NCBI RefSeq assembly: GCF_000335475.2
Contig: NZ_ANAH02000064.1
Span: 597,938-661,937, forward strand
DNA: 64,000 nt
From: Cystobacter fuscus DSM 2262
GTDB lineage: Bacteria; Myxococcota; Myxococcia; Myxococcales; Myxococcaceae
Direction: 5' to 3'
The translations under genes and the position numbers were made by a program. Within the stretch, counting starts at the first letter, position 1. Each line of letters begins with the position of its first letter. Below, piece after piece: positions 63,716-64,000 of the stretch. Under the pieces are notes generated by a model. That model saw only the letters and a list, made by a program, of their open reading frames with translations. It was not told the origin of the DNA and searched no databases.

Positions 63716-64000
63716 ATGAATTGTCTTGGTCGCGCTGTTCGCCGCACAGCATTGAGCCGGTTTTTCCCTCTCTTCTTCGCCGCGGTGGTGTTGCTTCTCG
63801 GGGCGTGTGGTTTCGCGACAGACACAGTCGCGGTTGGAGAGGACGAGCCTGATTTACTGGCGGTTATTGAAAGCGAATACCTGGTAGGTGACTGGAATGG
63901 CGATGGGTTGGACAACCTGGCGGTTCGTCGTGGCAATTGCGTCTACATGGACTTCAACTTCGACGGAGTCCATGACCGGCTTCAGTGCTATGGCAACGGT
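63716..64000 (+). CDS. FG-GAP/VCBS-type lipoprotein (partial, runs off the right edge)
   Basis: The first 95 residues are visible. They include a signal peptide with lipobox LGAC (about residue 32) and repeats beginning GDWNGDGLDNLAVRRG and FDGVHDRLQ, typical of FG-GAP/VCBS beta-propeller surface proteins with Asp/Gly-rich calcium sites. AGGAG lies 10 bp before ATG 63716. Codons are less GC-rich than those of neighbours. The C-terminus is outside the window. Confidence 0.7.
   Translation, partial: MNCLGRAVRRTALSRFFPLFFAAVVLLLGACGFATDTVAVGEDEPDLLAVIESEYLVGDWNGDGLDNLAVRRGNCVYMDFNFDGVHDRLQCYGNG

Overview
The window is a GC-rich (roughly 70% by eye) bacterial chromosome segment, densely packed on both strands, with many ATGA/GTGA start-stop overlaps. 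Gene content points to a myxobacterium (Cystobacterineae, e.g. Cystobacter/Archangium/Melittangium/Myxococcus relatives). The indicators are a five-gene polysaccharide block whose order matches what I recall of the Myxococcus xanthus spore-coat exoL-exoP genes, many secreted lipoproteins, a sigma-54 activator, a T6SS-type phospholipase effector, and tandem secreted metalloproteases. This placement is inference from gene content, not a database match.

Layout. 1-2042 (-): cytochrome c maturation genes ccmA-ccmB-ccmC (ccmC runs off the left edge). 2446-8205 (+): a candidate sigma-54 promoter, then polysaccharide deacetylase, flippase, O-acetyltransferase and two glycosyltransferases, ending at a terminator. 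8282-10243: an esterase and a convergent ATP-grasp enzyme. 10389-16153 (+): an RND efflux operon (adaptor, pump, outer-membrane factor) behind a promoter overlapped by a perfect TetR-type palindrome. 16108-19199: a less GC-rich island with a DUF3304 lipoprotein and a Tle1/DUF2235 phospholipase, flanked on both sides by the same hairpin. 19204-22303 (-): a DUF4350/DUF4129/membrane-protein operon. 22360-24829 (+): yebC, then a lipoprotein with a PD-(D/E)XK nuclease motif and a DUF3396 immunity-type gene, all overlapping. 24905-29534 (+): mostly lipoproteins, including two with an unusual CX3CH haem-like motif, plus an M19 dipeptidase. 29544-32521: hydrolase, CorA and a helical protein.

32634-37165: a tandem duplication (period about 2,254 bp) of an M4 metalloprotease gene with its leader and terminators. 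37186-42592: HAD phosphatase, RlmI-like methyltransferase, small proteins, and a subtilase with a polytopic membrane tail. 42626-47133: histidine kinase, spermidine-synthase-like protein, bestrophin, SpoIIAA-like and DUF808 proteins. 47137-51507 (-): an overlapping four-gene unit with a TPR/zinc-ribbon membrane protein, a MurG-like glycosyltransferase and two radical SAM enzymes. 51672-57442: typA, a hydrolase, a PocR-type sigma-54 activator and a cation-efflux transporter. 57467-60591 (-): a XylF/XylH-like sugar ABC transporter. 60750-64000 (+): a protein with the hallmarks of an STT3/PglB/AglB oligosaccharyltransferase, a 2H phosphoesterase, a decayed IS transposase end, and the start of an FG-GAP-type lipoprotein.

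I saw no rRNA, tRNA or CRISPR array. The most interesting items are the STT3-like protein, the lipoprotein nuclease/immunity pair, the hairpin-flanked effector island, the radical SAM operon, the CX3CH lipoproteins and the duplicated protease unit.
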